Source of the DNA: Rhodococcus sp. Leaf247
Lineage (GTDB): Bacteria; Actinomycetota; Actinomycetes; Mycobacteriales; Mycobacteriaceae
NCBI RefSeq assembly: GCF_001426185.1
Contig: NZ_LMRP01000002.1
Span: forward strand, 1,070,144-1,134,143
Direction of reading: 5' to 3'
Length of the DNA: 64,000 bases
In this document: in pieces, positions 24,638-33,626 of the stretch
How the letters are laid out: every line of letters starts with the position of its first letter
How positions within the stretch are numbered: the first letter of the stretch is position 1
Translations under genes and position numbers: made by a program
The notes under the pieces: generated by a model
What the model saw: the letters and a program-made list of their open reading frames with translations, nothing else
Database searches by the model: none
Told to the model about the DNA's origin: nothing

Positions 24638-25276
24638 ATGCTCGAACTCGCGATCCTCGGCCTGCTTCTGGAAACACCCATGCACGGCTACGAGCTCCGT
24701 AAACGCCTCACCGGCCTTCTCGGTGCCTTCCGGGCCTTCTCGTACGGTTCGCTCTACCCCACCTTGCGTCGTATGCAGGCGGACGGGCTGATCGTGGAGA
24801 ACCCCGGTGACCAGGGCACCGTCAAACGTCGGGCGCGTCGCGTCTACGAACTCACGCCTGCCGGCCGGACTCGGTTCTCCGAGCTCGTGGTCGACACCGG
24901 TCCGCAGAACTACACAGATGATGGATTCGGCGTACACCTGGCCTTTTTCGGGCGCACCCCCGCTGAGGCGCGGATGCGGATTCTCGAAGGCAGGCGACGT
25001 CAAGTCGAGGAGCGCCGTGAGGGGCTCCGAGACGCCATCGGCCGAGCAAGTGGGTCGCTGGACAGGTACACGCGCGGATTGCATCAGCTCGGCCTCGAGT
25101 CGAGCGAGCGCGAAGTGCGGTGGCTCAACGAACTGATCGCTGCCGAGGCAATGGCGGTCACTTCGGAGAGTCCTCCGCCCGCAACCACGACCGACACCTC
25201 GGTCGTGGATCGCCCGGACAGCACGACTGCTCGGGCCACCCGATACGGAAAAGAAGGAGAACCCGACCATGAGTGA
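24638..25276 (+). CDS. PadR-family transcriptional regulator (Rv0047c-like)
   Basis: A 212-residue winged-helix repressor of the PadR type. The DNA-binding domain is at about 1-85 ([38 protein letters not shown]) and a helical C-terminal dimerisation region follows (about 105-170). ATG 24638 has a strong AAGGAGG upstream; an upstream in-frame extension starting at 24599 is not needed. It overlaps ino1 by 8 bp, so it is co-transcribed with inositol-phosphate synthase and probably regulates its own operon through the repeat at 24551-24571. Order and pairing match Rv0047c-Rv0046c. Confidence 0.92.
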   Translation: MLELAILGLLLETPMHGYELRKRLTGLLGAFRAFSYGSLYPTLRRMQADGLIVENPGDQGTVKRRARRVYELTPAGRTRFSELVVDTGPQNYTDDGFGVHLAFFGRTPAEARMRILEGRRRQVEERREGLRDAIGRASGSLDRYTRGLHQLGLESSEREVRWLNELIAAEAMAVTSESPPPATTTDTSVVDRPDSTTARATRYGKEGEPDHE

Positions 25277-26360
25277 CAACAGCACTGCGGTGCGCGTGGC
25301 CATTGTGGGCGTGGGTAACTGCGCATCGTCCCTGGTTCAGGGCGTGCAGTACTACAAGGACGCCGACGAGAACGTGTCCGTTCCCGGCCTCATGCACGTG
25401 AAGTTCGGCAAGTACCACGTCCGCGACGTCGAGTTCGTCGCCGCGTTCGACGTGGACGCCAAGAAGGTCGGCTTCGACCTGTCGGAGGCCATCTTCGCCA
25501 GTGAGAACAACACCATCAAGATCGCCGACGTCCCCCCGAGCACCGTCAGCGTGCAGCGCGGACCGACCCTCGACGGCATCGGCAAGTACTACTCGGAGAC
25601 CATCGAGATCTCCGACGCCGAGCCGGTCGACGTGGCCCAGGCCCTGCGCGACGCGAAGGTCGACGTCCTGGTCTCGTACCTCCCCGTCGGATCGGAAGAA
25701 GCCGACAAGTTCTACGCCCAGGCATGCCTCGACGCGAAGGTCGCGTTCGTCAACGCGCTTCCCGTCTTCATCGCCTCGGACCCCGTGTGGGCGAAGAAGT
25801 TCACCGATGCCGGTGTCCCGATCGTCGGCGACGACATCAAGAGCCAGGTCGGCGCCACCATCACGCACCGCGTGATGGCGAAGCTGTTCGAGGACCGCGG
25901 CGTGCAGCTCGACCGCACGATGCAGCTCAACGTCGGTGGCAACATGGACTTCCTCAACATGCTCGAGCGCACCCGGCTCGAGTCGAAGAAGATCTCCAAG
26001 ACCCAGGCCGTCACGTCGAACCTGCAGCGCGAGTTCAACGCGAAGGACGTCCACATCGGACCGTCGGACCACGTCGGCTGGCTGGACGACCGCAAGTGGG
26101 CGTACGTCCGACTCGAAGGCCGCGCCTTCGGTGACGTGCCGCTGAACCTCGAGTACAAGCTCGAGGTCTGGGACTCGCCCAACTCGGCCGGAGTCATCAT
26201 CGACGCCGTCCGCGCCGCCAAGATCGCACAGGATCGCGGAATCGGTGGACCCGTGGTCCCCGCGTCGGCGTACCTGATGAAGAGCCCGCCGAAGCAGCTC
26301 CCGGACGATGTCGCCCGTCAGCAGCTCGAGGCGTTCATCGTCGGAGCCGACGAGAACTAG
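25269..26360 (+). CDS. ino1: Inositol-3-phosphate synthase
   Basis: Converts glucose 6-phosphate to myo-inositol 3-phosphate with NAD as a catalytic cofactor; the first step toward phosphatidylinositol, lipoglycans and mycothiol. The 363-residue protein is the short actinobacterial form with an N-terminal Rossmann motif [12 protein letters not shown], the block [20 protein letters not shown], and the catalytic-site segment [15 protein letters not shown]-type (here TMQLNVGGN). GAAGGAG precedes the ATG. It overlaps the padR stop by 8 bp and ends at a strong hairpin terminator. Confidence 0.97.
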   Translation: MSDNSTAVRVAIVGVGNCASSLVQGVQYYKDADENVSVPGLMHVKFGKYHVRDVEFVAAFDVDAKKVGFDLSEAIFASENNTIKIADVPPSTVSVQRGPTLDGIGKYYSETIEISDAEPVDVAQALRDAKVDVLVSYLPVGSEEADKFYAQACLDAKVAFVNALPVFIASDPVWAKKFTDAGVPIVGDDIKSQVGATITHRVMAKLFEDRGVQLDRTMQLNVGGNMDFLNMLERTRLESKKISKTQAVTSNLQREFNAKDVHIGPSDHVGWLDDRKWAYVRLEGRAFGDVPLNLEYKLEVWDSPNSAGVIIDAVRAAKIAQDRGIGGPVVPASAYLMKSPPKQLPDDVARQQLEAFIVGADEN

Positions 26361-26374
26361 CAGGTCTGCACTAC

Positions 26375-26418
26375 TGCCGAAGGGCACCGATCCGGTCGAC
26401 GGACGGTGCCCTTCGGCA
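26375..26418 (+). terminator. Terminator of padR-ino1
   Basis: An inverted repeat with perfect 15-nt arms (26375-26389 and 26404-26418, core GCCGAAGGGCACC) lies 14 bp beyond the ino1 stop, before the convergent gene's stop at 26436. Confidence 0.85.
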
Positions 26419-26435
26419 TGTGCGGAGCGCGTCGA

Positions 26436-26960
26436 TCACCAGATCAGCGGCGCATCGGACACCCCCAGGACGTACGACGTCCGTTCGCTCACTCCGTCGG
26501 AGACGAAGACCTCGAAGGTCTCGTTACTCGGGTCGGCCCCGAACCGGGCGGTGACCCGGTGCCGGCCGTTCAGCGAGCGCAAGTTTCCTGACGGCGGCCG
26601 CCGACGCGGAGCCGATGCAGCCACGCGGTCATAGACGTCGGCGGCTCCACCGACGACCACGACGCGCACCGAGGTGATGGGCATCCTGGCGCTCGTCGAC
26701 AGGAGTGGCCGCACCACGATCTCGGCGAGATCGCGACCGTCGGCCCGGACGACGACGCTGAACTCGTCGGACCCGAACGATGCCGGGTCATCGGCCCACC
26801 GGTCGGTCGTCGCGGTGCGCGAATAGGTGAACATGCCGTCGAAGGCGACGTCCACCGAACCGTGCGCGGGGGAGGTCCCCACACGGTAGGTCGATCCCGC
26901 GAAGGTCCGGGACGCGACGGAACCGGCCAGAAGACAGACGGTGGTGGAGGTGAATGCCAT
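26436..26960 (-). CDS. Small protein with a cadherin/VCBS-like beta-sandwich segment
   Basis: A 174-residue protein not matched to a named family. Residues of about 33-75 (GSVDVAFDGMFTYSR, then DEFSVVVRADG) follow the repeat pattern of VCBS or cadherin-like Ig domains, which usually occur in long repeated surface proteins; here a single copy stands alone. The C-terminal part, ADPSNETFEVFVSDGV, looks like a second similar strand set. No signal peptide is evident. ATG 26960 has GGGAG 7 nt upstream. It is divergent from the BTAD regulator and convergent with ino1. Confidence 0.6.
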   Translation of the reverse strand: MAFTSTTVCLLAGSVASRTFAGSTYRVGTSPAHGSVDVAFDGMFTYSRTATTDRWADDPASFGSDEFSVVVRADGRDLAEIVVRPLLSTSARMPITSVRVVVVGGAADVYDRVAASAPRRRPPSGNLRSLNGRHRVTARFGADPSNETFEVFVSDGVSERTSYVLGVSDAPLIW

Positions 26961-27086
26961 GTGCGAACTCCCGAGCTCTCGCCGCCGACCGGTCGGTCGG
27001 TTGTCGTCTACTCGCTCGAGTGTGTTCGAGGCGTGCACAGGAAGTGCAAAAGTCGCTGACCCGGGCCGTGCGAATAGACTCGAACG

Positions 27087-30000
27087 GTGACGAACGACCT
27101 CCCTGCGACCATTCGCCTGGTCGGGCAGATCAGCGTCGCACGAGGTACCCGCGTGGTGGATCCGCGTATCGTCGGCGGCCCTCGATGCGTCGAGGTCCTC
27201 GCATACCTGACAGTCAATCGACACCGGGACGTTCCGCTCGACGAACTCGCACTTCTCCTGTGGCCGGACGCTCGTCCCCGCACGTGGAAATCCGTCCTCC
27301 GCGGCGTCATCTCCAAGGTGCGCGACGTTCTCGACGCGGCCGACATCGCCGGAAACTCCGTCACCTCCCGGTCGGGCATGGTGCGTCTCGTCCTCCCCCC
27401 CGACACCGACGTGGACCTGGAGACGGCCCGCGCCGCCTGCCACCGCAACGACGCGTCGCCGTCACAGCAGGCTCACGACGCACGTCGCGCCTTGCACATA
27501 CTCAACGAGCCCGTCCTGGTGGGAGCGACCGGCAACTGGGCCGACGGCATCCGCACCGAATTCGACGTCCTTCGCCTCACCGCGCTCGAACTCGACGCGT
27601 CGGCCTCCCTCGAACTCGGCGAGTTCGACAACGCCGTCTCGTCCGCGGAGTCGCTTCTGGCCGCGGATCCGCTGCGCGAGAGCGTGTACCGGGTGGCGAT
27701 GCGCGGCTACATGGGGCTCGGTGATCGCGCCCAGGCACTCGGTGCGGCCTCCCGGTGTCGAACGGTGTTGGCCGAGCAACTGGGAGTCGATCCGTCCCCC
27801 GCCACCCGAGAGCTGTTCCTCGAGGCACTCGACGACGACGCGGCGACCGCTCAGCCCGTCGAGCAGCGCGCGGTCGGTCGGGAATTCGTCGGTCGTGAGC
27901 GTGAGATGACCGAGATCGGCTCTGCGTTGGAGTCGGCGGCAGCGGGTCACGGGCGGTTCGTCGTCGTGTCCGGGCCGGCCGGCGTCGGAAAGACGTCTCT
28001 GATGCGCGCGGCGAGAGACCTCGGCCGTCGACGCGGGATGAACGTGGTCGCGGGCCGGTGCGGTGAACATGCCGTCATCCCGTACGAGCCGTTCGTCGAC
28101 GCCGTGAGCCGGGATCTCGATGCGCGAGGCGTCGCCGGAGCGCGAGAGTGGTTGCGGGAGAACGGAACGAGCATCCTCAGCATCGTCCCCGGCGCCGCCC
28201 GGCGCTTCGGCGATCTCATTCCCGCTCACGGGCACGACGACCGGGCCGGGGCCGCGGAGGCCGTGACGGAATGGCTCGTCGGACCGGCTCGCCGCGGGGC
28301 CACCCTGCTCGTCATCGACGATGTCCAGTGGGCCTCGGGCGCTACCTCCACGCTGATCCGCCACCTGGCGCGCGAGACCGCGGGCACGCGTCTGTGCATC
28401 ATGGTGGGGGTCCGCGACGAGAACCACAGATCCCCCGAACTGCAGTCGACCCTCGCCGCCGCGCGCCGCACCGAGGGCTACCGCGAGATCAGGCTGGGCG
28501 GACTCTCCGTCGCAGCCGTGCGGGACCTCGTACGAGGGCGACAGTCTCCGTTCGACGCCGATGCCCTGGTGGAGCGCACCGGCGGGTCCGCCCTTCTCAT
28601 CGCCGCCGTGCTGGCGGCTCACGAGCGGGAGCCGGGCGGATCGATACCCGACACCGTCGCCGACGCGGTCAGGATCGCCAGAAGCACGCTCAGCTGCGAC
28701 GCGGTGACACTGCTGGAACTGTGCTCCGTCCTCGGATCGACCATTCCGCGGCCGGTCCTGCGCGCCGCATCGACGATCCCCGACGACATCCGATTCGCCG
28801 AGACCCTGGACGAACTCGCGCGAGTCAACTTCGTCATCGCCGGCGAGACGGACGACGACCTGACGATGCGGCATGCACTGGTACAGAAGGACGTCCACGA
28901 TTCCATTCCGGGCGCACGACGCGCACAGCTGCACTCCGACGTGGCGCGCGCGCTGATCGCGCTCGGCGCCGACACCACCGCCGACGAGCTGGGACGCATC
29001 GCGTATCACTTCGGCCGGTCCCTCGATTCCGACCGATCCGAGGCAGCGCACTATGCACGGCGCGCAGGGGACAGCGCCTACGCGGTCTCCGCCTACGAGG
29101 ACGCCGTGTCGGGCTACCGGATCGCGCTGCGCAGGATGGTCCCACGCGGGGATTCTGAGGAGCGTTGCCGGTTGCTCGTCGATCTCGGTCGGGCACAACG
29201 CAAATGCCTCGATCGCTCGTATCGTTCGACCTTGTTCGACGCCATCGCCATGGCGCGCCGTCTGGGCCTGCACGATCTCCAGATCGACGCGACCCTCGCC
29301 GACACCATGGACGGTGCGACGCTGTTCCAGATCTTCGAGCCGCTGCCCGAGCGAGTGCACAGCCTGCAGGAGGCGTTGCACCTTCTCGAGGACACCGGCC
29401 GTCAGGACGGTCCCGAGGCCTCGAGGCTGTTGACGCAGTTGGCGACGGAGCTGAGTTGGAACGACGACTGGAAGGAGCGGCGGCGTCTGCTCGAGCGGGC
29501 CGCGGCGATCGCGCACTCGGTCGGCGACGGTGCGGCCCTCGAAGGTGCACTCGTCGCGATGCTGCGGTCCCTGCTCGTGCCGCAGTGTTGGGACCTCCGA
29601 CACGAAGCGCTGACACGGCTCGACGACTTGCGCGCGACGTCGCCCTTGCGTCGTCGGGACCCGTCCGTGGCCGCGGTCCAGGCTCGGTCCCAGGTGGACT
29701 TCGGATATCTGGACGGAGCGGCGTCGACACTCGCGGCGGTCACGTCGGCGGACATCGCCGCCGACGACGAGATGTCCTGGGTCATGGCGTGTTCGCGCTT
29801 CGGGCTCGACGTCACGGCAGGGCGTCTGGTGCGGGCGGAAGCCGTGCTGGACCGTATCCGGACACCACCCGATGCGCCCGTCGGCAGCCATACCTACGGC
29901 CGTGACGGCACGTCGATCCTCGCGCTACGCATGTTCCGCGGCGATCTGTCCTACTTCGTCGGCGTTCGCGACGAGATGGCGACGATGTTCGACCTGATCG

Positions 30001-30530
30001 CAGCATTCCGCCCGGCGGTGGCCATGGCGCACCTGGACGTAGGGGAGTTGGAGGAGGCCCGACGGTTGACGGACTGGTACGACGCGCAGCGCATCGCCGC
30101 CGTTCCCGAGGGTCTCCTGTGGTTGATGACCATGGCCTTCATCGGGCGCGCCGCGGCCGGTACCGGCAACGTCGAGGTCTGCGAGGACGTCCACGCCCGG
30201 TTGCTGCCGTTCGCCGAACTGACGGTGTCGATGTCTCCCGCCACGTTCGGCGTCGTCCACCACCATCTCGCCGACATGTCCCTCACTGCCGGCCATCTCG
30301 AGCGTGCAGGACGCCACCTCCACGCGGCGCGGCGCCTCCACCTCCAGCGGGGTTACTCAGCCTGGAGTGCGGAGGACGCCTACCTGGGTCTTCGTATCGA
30401 CCATGCCCGCACCGGCAGGGTGTCCGATCGGGCCGTACGGTCGGCGCGCGAGCGTGCGGATGCGATCGGCGCGACATCGGTGCGCCGACGGATCGACGCG
30501 TTCTGCGCATCGGCGGAGGGGCACCGGTGA
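27087..30530 (+). CDS. Large BTAD-AAA-TPR transcriptional regulator (SARP/LAL type)
   Basis: An 1147-residue regulator. The N-terminal part has an OmpR-like winged helix (about 10-95; ELALLLWPDARPRTWKSVLRGVISKVR) and a BTAD helical domain (about 100-250; ALELDASASLELGEFDNAV, LGVDPSPATRELF). A STAND/AAA ATPase follows with Walker A GPAGVGKT (296-303) and Walker B VIDD (Asp411-Asp412). The rest is TPR-like helical repeats. Such proteins couple a ligand or protein signal to ATP-driven transcription activation. GTG 27087 lies 6 nt after a TAGACT box, so it is leaderless. The stop overlaps the start of the DUF2786 gene (GTGA), so three genes form one operon. Confidence 0.87.
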   Translation: MTNDLPATIRLVGQISVARGTRVVDPRIVGGPRCVEVLAYLTVNRHRDVPLDELALLLWPDARPRTWKSVLRGVISKVRDVLDAADIAGNSVTSRSGMVRLVLPPDTDVDLETARAACHRNDASPSQQAHDARRALHILNEPVLVGATGNWADGIRTEFDVLRLTALELDASASLELGEFDNAVSSAESLLAADPLRESVYRVAMRGYMGLGDRAQALGAASRCRTVLAEQLGVDPSPATRELFLEALDDDAATAQPVEQRAVGREFVGREREMTEIGSALESAAAGHGRFVVVSGPAGVGKTSLMRAARDLGRRRGMNVVAGRCGEHAVIPYEPFVDAVSRDLDARGVAGAREWLRENGTSILSIVPGAARRFGDLIPAHGHDDRAGAAEAVTEWLVGPARRGATLLVIDDVQWASGATSTLIRHLARETAGTRLCIMVGVRDENHRSPELQSTLAAARRTEGYREIRLGGLSVAAVRDLVRGRQSPFDADALVERTGGSALLIAAVLAAHEREPGGSIPDTVADAVRIARSTLSCDAVTLLELCSVLGSTIPRPVLRAASTIPDDIRFAETLDELARVNFVIAGETDDDLTMRHALVQKDVHDSIPGARRAQLHSDVARALIALGADTTADELGRIAYHFGRSLDSDRSEAAHYARRAGDSAYAVSAYEDAVSGYRIALRRMVPRGDSEERCRLLVDLGRAQRKCLDRSYRSTLFDAIAMARRLGLHDLQIDATLADTMDGATLFQIFEPLPERVHSLQEALHLLEDTGRQDGPEASRLLTQLATELSWNDDWKERRRLLERAAAIAHSVGDGAALEGALVAMLRSLLVPQCWDLRHEALTRLDDLRATSPLRRRDPSVAAVQARSQVDFGYLDGAASTLAAVTSADIAADDEMSWVMACSRFGLDVTAGRLVRAEAVLDRIRTPPDAPVGSHTYGRDGTSILALRMFRGDLSYFVGVRDEMATMFDLIAAFRPAVAMAHLDVGELEEARRLTDWYDAQRIAAVPEGLLWLMTMAFIGRAAAGTGNVEVCEDVHARLLPFAELTVSMSPATFGVVHHHLADMSLTAGHLERAGRHLHAARRLHLQRGYSAWSAEDAYLGLRIDHARTGRVSDRAVRSARERADAIGATSVRRRIDAFCASAEGHR

Positions 30531-31342
30531 GTTCGGACAAGATGGTGGCCCGCATCGGAGGACTTCTGCGACAAGCGGAGTCGACGGACAACCCCCATGA
30601 GGCCGAAGCGTTCATGGAGGCGGCGCAGCGCCTGGCCACCGCCGCATCGATCGATCTCGCCGTCGCACGCTCGCATACCGCGTCCCGAGAGAAGCGTGCG
30701 ACGCCGGTACAGCGGATCGTTCCCATCGGTGAGCCCGGCAAGAAGGGACTGCGCACCTACGTTCTGCTGTTCGTGGCCATCGCCCGCGCCAACGACGTCC
30801 AGTGCGACGTCGCCCAGTCGTCCACGCAGGTGTTCGCGTACGGGTTCGACACCGACATCGATACCTGCCAGGCTCTGTACGCCAGCCTCCTCGTGCAGAT
30901 GGTGCGCGCGAGCGACGCCTACATCTCGTCGGGTGCGCATCGCGACGCCACCGTCGACCGAGAAGTGATCGTGGTGCGAGGGCGTCGCCGGTATCGCACC
31001 GTCGAGCGCAAGCCCCTGGCCGGTGTCACGGCGCGGCTCGAGTTCCAGACAGCGTTCGCGCACCGCGTCGGAGAACGCCTGGCCGCGGTGCGGAAGGAAG
31101 CCGAGGCGGAGGTGGTGGCTCTGGAGGCTCCCGAGGCCGGTACCGCGATGGTGCTGCGCGACAAAGAGATCGAGCTACGCGACTTCTACGCCGCGGAATC
31201 CACCGCCAGGGGAACCTGGCGGGGGAGCGCGAGCAACTCGTACTCCGCCGAGGCCCGTCGTGCGGGCGATCACGCCGGCAGGCGCGCCCGGTTGGGGAAT
31301 CAACCCGAGATCGGCGGCGCCCGAGGGCGTTTGGAGCGATGA
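30527..31342 (+). CDS. DUF2786 family protein (Rv0184-like)
   Basis: A 271-residue protein whose first 45 residues are a DUF2786 domain (KMVARIGGLLRQAESTDNPHEAEAFMEAAQRLA), followed by a mixed domain with AFAHRVGERLAAVRKEAEAEV. The tail is basic and likely disordered. DUF2786 proteins are paired with a HEXXH metallohydrolase in mycobacteria (Rv0184-Rv0185), and the same pair occurs here. Its GTG overlaps the BTAD regulator's stop by 4 nt, and its own stop overlaps the next ATG by 4 nt. Function unknown. Confidence 0.85.
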   Translation: MSSDKMVARIGGLLRQAESTDNPHEAEAFMEAAQRLATAASIDLAVARSHTASREKRATPVQRIVPIGEPGKKGLRTYVLLFVAIARANDVQCDVAQSSTQVFAYGFDTDIDTCQALYASLLVQMVRASDAYISSGAHRDATVDREVIVVRGRRRYRTVERKPLAGVTARLEFQTAFAHRVGERLAAVRKEAEAEVVALEAPEAGTAMVLRDKEIELRDFYAAESTARGTWRGSASNSYSAEARRAGDHAGRRARLGNQPEIGGARGRLER

Positions 31343-31857
31343 CCCGGGACGCCCAACGTTCCCGCGTCTACGACGCCGAGCAGCAGGTGCGGACCATGTT
31401 CGACCGAGCGGACCAGCGAGGACTGCGGACGATCGAGATCCACGGTTCGACGGTCACCCTTCCCGTCGAACGACGGTTCGCCTCGCTCGACTCCGTCCAG
31501 GCGTACGTCGACGCCGTGTGCGCGTTGTCATGGGTCCGGCGCGAATGGCCGCGAGCATCGATTCCCGTTCGCGTTCGGGCTCGTTCCGGAACAGGGGCCG
31601 CTCACTACGAGGCCGACTCCGCGACCATCGCCGTGCCCCTGCACGTGCGCGGTCGAGCGTGGGCGCTCCGCGAGATGGTGCTGCTGCACGAGATCGCGCA
31701 TCATTTCGAACCGGGCGATCCGGACGATCGGCGCGAACCCGCGCACGGTGGCGCCTTCGTCGAGCGCTACCTGACCCTCGTCGCCGAGATCATCGGCGCC
31801 GAAGCAGCATTCGTTCTCCGCACGACGATGTATGCGTGCGGCGTGCAGATCGGATGA
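31339..31857 (+). CDS. TIGR04338-family putative metallohydrolase (Rv0185-like)
   Basis: A 172-residue minimal zinc metalloprotease-like protein. The HEXXH motif is His117-Glu118-x-x-His121 in LLHEIAHHFE; His in EPAHGGAFVERY is a likely third ligand. There is no propeptide or signal peptide, so it acts in the cytoplasm. The family is known mainly from its conserved pairing with DUF2786 proteins. ATG 31339 overlaps the DUF2786 stop (ATGA), so the two are almost certainly made together. Confidence 0.88.
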   Translation: MTRDAQRSRVYDAEQQVRTMFDRADQRGLRTIEIHGSTVTLPVERRFASLDSVQAYVDAVCALSWVRREWPRASIPVRVRARSGTGAAHYEADSATIAVPLHVRGRAWALREMVLLHEIAHHFEPGDPDDRREPAHGGAFVERYLTLVAEIIGAEAAFVLRTTMYACGVQIG

Positions 31858-31904
31858 CCCTGCCTGCCACGTCGCAGAGCCCCCGCGTCACATAGCCTCT
31901 GCTG

Positions 31905-32789
31905 GTGCCGACCTTGCGAGCCCTGGAATGCTTCGTCGCCGTGGCCGACGCCGGGTCGATCACCGCCGGTGCCGCGCGGTTGCATCTGTCCCAGCCCGCC
32001 TTGTCGCACCAGCTGGCGTCACTGGAGGCGGAGATCGGGACGCCACTGCTGGAGCGGCTCCCGCGCGGGGTGCGTCCGACTCCTACCGGCCGCGCCGTCC
32101 TGGTCGATGCGAGGGCGACCCTCGCAGCGGCCGATCGCGTTCTCACGACGGGGCGAGCGCTGGCCGCCGGGACCGAGGGCCGACTCCGACTGGCCTGCGC
32201 GGAATCTCTGACCGTTCCGCTGCTCGCGCCGACCCTGCGCGCCTGGACCCGGAAGTACCGCACTGTCGATCTGGACCTGACCGAGTTCGCCAGTGCCGAT
32301 GCGATGGCGGACGCGGTGACGAACGGTGACGTCGACCTCGCGGTCGGTCCGGCATCCGAGCGCTACGCGGGCACCGTCGTCGACCTCGGTACCGAGGACG
32401 TCGTCGCCGTCGTACCGGAAGGCCTCGATCTCGCCGATTCCGACGCCGTCTCGTGGCACGAGCTGGCCGGGAGGCCCATCGTCCACTACCACCCCTCCAA
32501 CGGTCTACGAGCGTGGTTCGATACCGTCGCCGCGTCTCACGGCGTTCAGCTCGAGGCGATCACCCATACCCGGAACTCCACTACCGCAGCCCAACTCGCG
32601 CACGCAGGGCTCGGTACCGCCCTCGTTCCGGTCACAGCGCTGCCGCCCCGGTTCCCGGGCGTCGTCAGGCCGTTGACACCGCCCCTGCAGCGCACCGTCG
32701 TCATGATGGTCGGCGCGCCGACCGACGCGTTGGTGCAGCGGTTCGTCGAGGATCTGCGCAGTCGCGGGATGCCCACACGTCGCCCGTGA
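31905..32789 (+). CDS. LysR-family transcriptional regulator
   Basis: A 294-residue LysR-type regulator with an N-terminal winged helix (LRALECFVAVADAGSITAGAARLHLSQPALSHQL) and a periplasmic-binding-protein-like effector domain (about 90-290). GTG 31905 lies 6 nt after a TAGCCT box, so the mRNA is leaderless. The next gene, an F420-type oxidoreductase, begins 66 bp downstream on the same strand and could be its target; no divergent partner exists, which is unusual for LysR genes. Effector unknown. Confidence 0.9.
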   Translation: MPTLRALECFVAVADAGSITAGAARLHLSQPALSHQLASLEAEIGTPLLERLPRGVRPTPTGRAVLVDARATLAAADRVLTTGRALAAGTEGRLRLACAESLTVPLLAPTLRAWTRKYRTVDLDLTEFASADAMADAVTNGDVDLAVGPASERYAGTVVDLGTEDVVAVVPEGLDLADSDAVSWHELAGRPIVHYHPSNGLRAWFDTVAASHGVQLEAITHTRNSTTAAQLAHAGLGTALVPVTALPPRFPGVVRPLTPPLQRTVVMMVGAPTDALVQRFVEDLRSRGMPTRRP

Positions 32790-32855
32790 GCGCAGACGGT
32801 TGACATGACGGGCACGATGGAGTGGACACTCAGCGGCCTCACCGAAGGATCACAC

Positions 32856-33623
32856 ATGTCCGTTCGTATCGGAGTTCAACTCCAGCCTCAGCACGCCCCC
32901 GACTACGGCCTGATCCGCGACGCGGTTCTTCGGTCCGAGGACGCGGGTGTGGACATCGTCTTCAACTGGGATCACTTCTACCCGTTGTACGGCGATCTGG
33001 ACGGAGCCCACTTCGAGTGCTGGACGATGCTGGGCGCCTGGGCGGAACAGACGTCGAACGTCGAGATCGGTGCCCTGGTGACCGGCGGCGGGTACCGCAA
33101 TCCCGACCTGCTGGCAGACATGGCCCGCACTGTGGACCACATCAGTGGAGGCCGCCTGATCCTCGGCATCGGAGCCGGCTGGAACCAGAAGGACTACGAC
33201 AACTTCGGCTACGACTTCGGCACGGCCGGTTCGCGTCTGAAGCTTCTCGACGAGAGCCTGGCCCGCATCACCACTCGTCTCGCCGTCGGCAACCCTGCTC
33301 CCACTCGCCACATCCCGATCCTCATCGGCGGCGGTGGTGAGAAGAAGACGCTCAAGATGGTGGCGCAGTACGCGGACGTGTGGCACAGCTTCGCGGATCT
33401 GGACGCGCTGAAGCACAAGTCCGAGGTGCTCGCCGGACACGGTGAGACCGTCGGCCGCGACGTGTCGCAGATCGAGCGGTCGGTGGCGTGGCCGGGTGCC
33501 GACGACGCCCAGTCGTTCGTCGACGCCGGCGCCACCCTCTTCACCGTCGGCGTCAACGGCCCCGACTACGACCTCACCGAGCTGACCGGTGCGATCTCCT
33601 GGGCGCGGTCCCACCAGAGCTGA
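32856..33623 (+). CDS. LLM-class F420-dependent oxidoreductase
   Basis: A 255-residue luciferase-like TIM-barrel oxidoreductase, probably using coenzyme F420. Family features are the N-terminal IGVQLQPQHAPDYGLIRDAV, DIVFNWDHFYPLYGDLDG, and RLILGIGAGWNQKDYDNFG, where the flavin or deazaflavin sits. The C-terminal part is shorter than in bacterial luciferase. ATG 32856 has AAGGA 7 nt upstream and was preferred over an earlier frame start at 32805. A similar oxidoreductase (Rv0044c) lies near leuS in M. tuberculosis. Substrate unknown. Confidence 0.85.
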   Translation: MSVRIGVQLQPQHAPDYGLIRDAVLRSEDAGVDIVFNWDHFYPLYGDLDGAHFECWTMLGAWAEQTSNVEIGALVTGGGYRNPDLLADMARTVDHISGGRLILGIGAGWNQKDYDNFGYDFGTAGSRLKLLDESLARITTRLAVGNPAPTRHIPILIGGGGEKKTLKMVAQYADVWHSFADLDALKHKSEVLAGHGETVGRDVSQIERSVAWPGADDAQSFVDAGATLFTVGVNGPDYDLTELTGAISWARSHQS

Positions 33624-33626
33624 CGG

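Noticed and set aside
27462-29891. 809-codon minus-strand frame opposite the BTAD regulator
   Set aside because: No recognisable domains and full overlap with a well-supported regulator.
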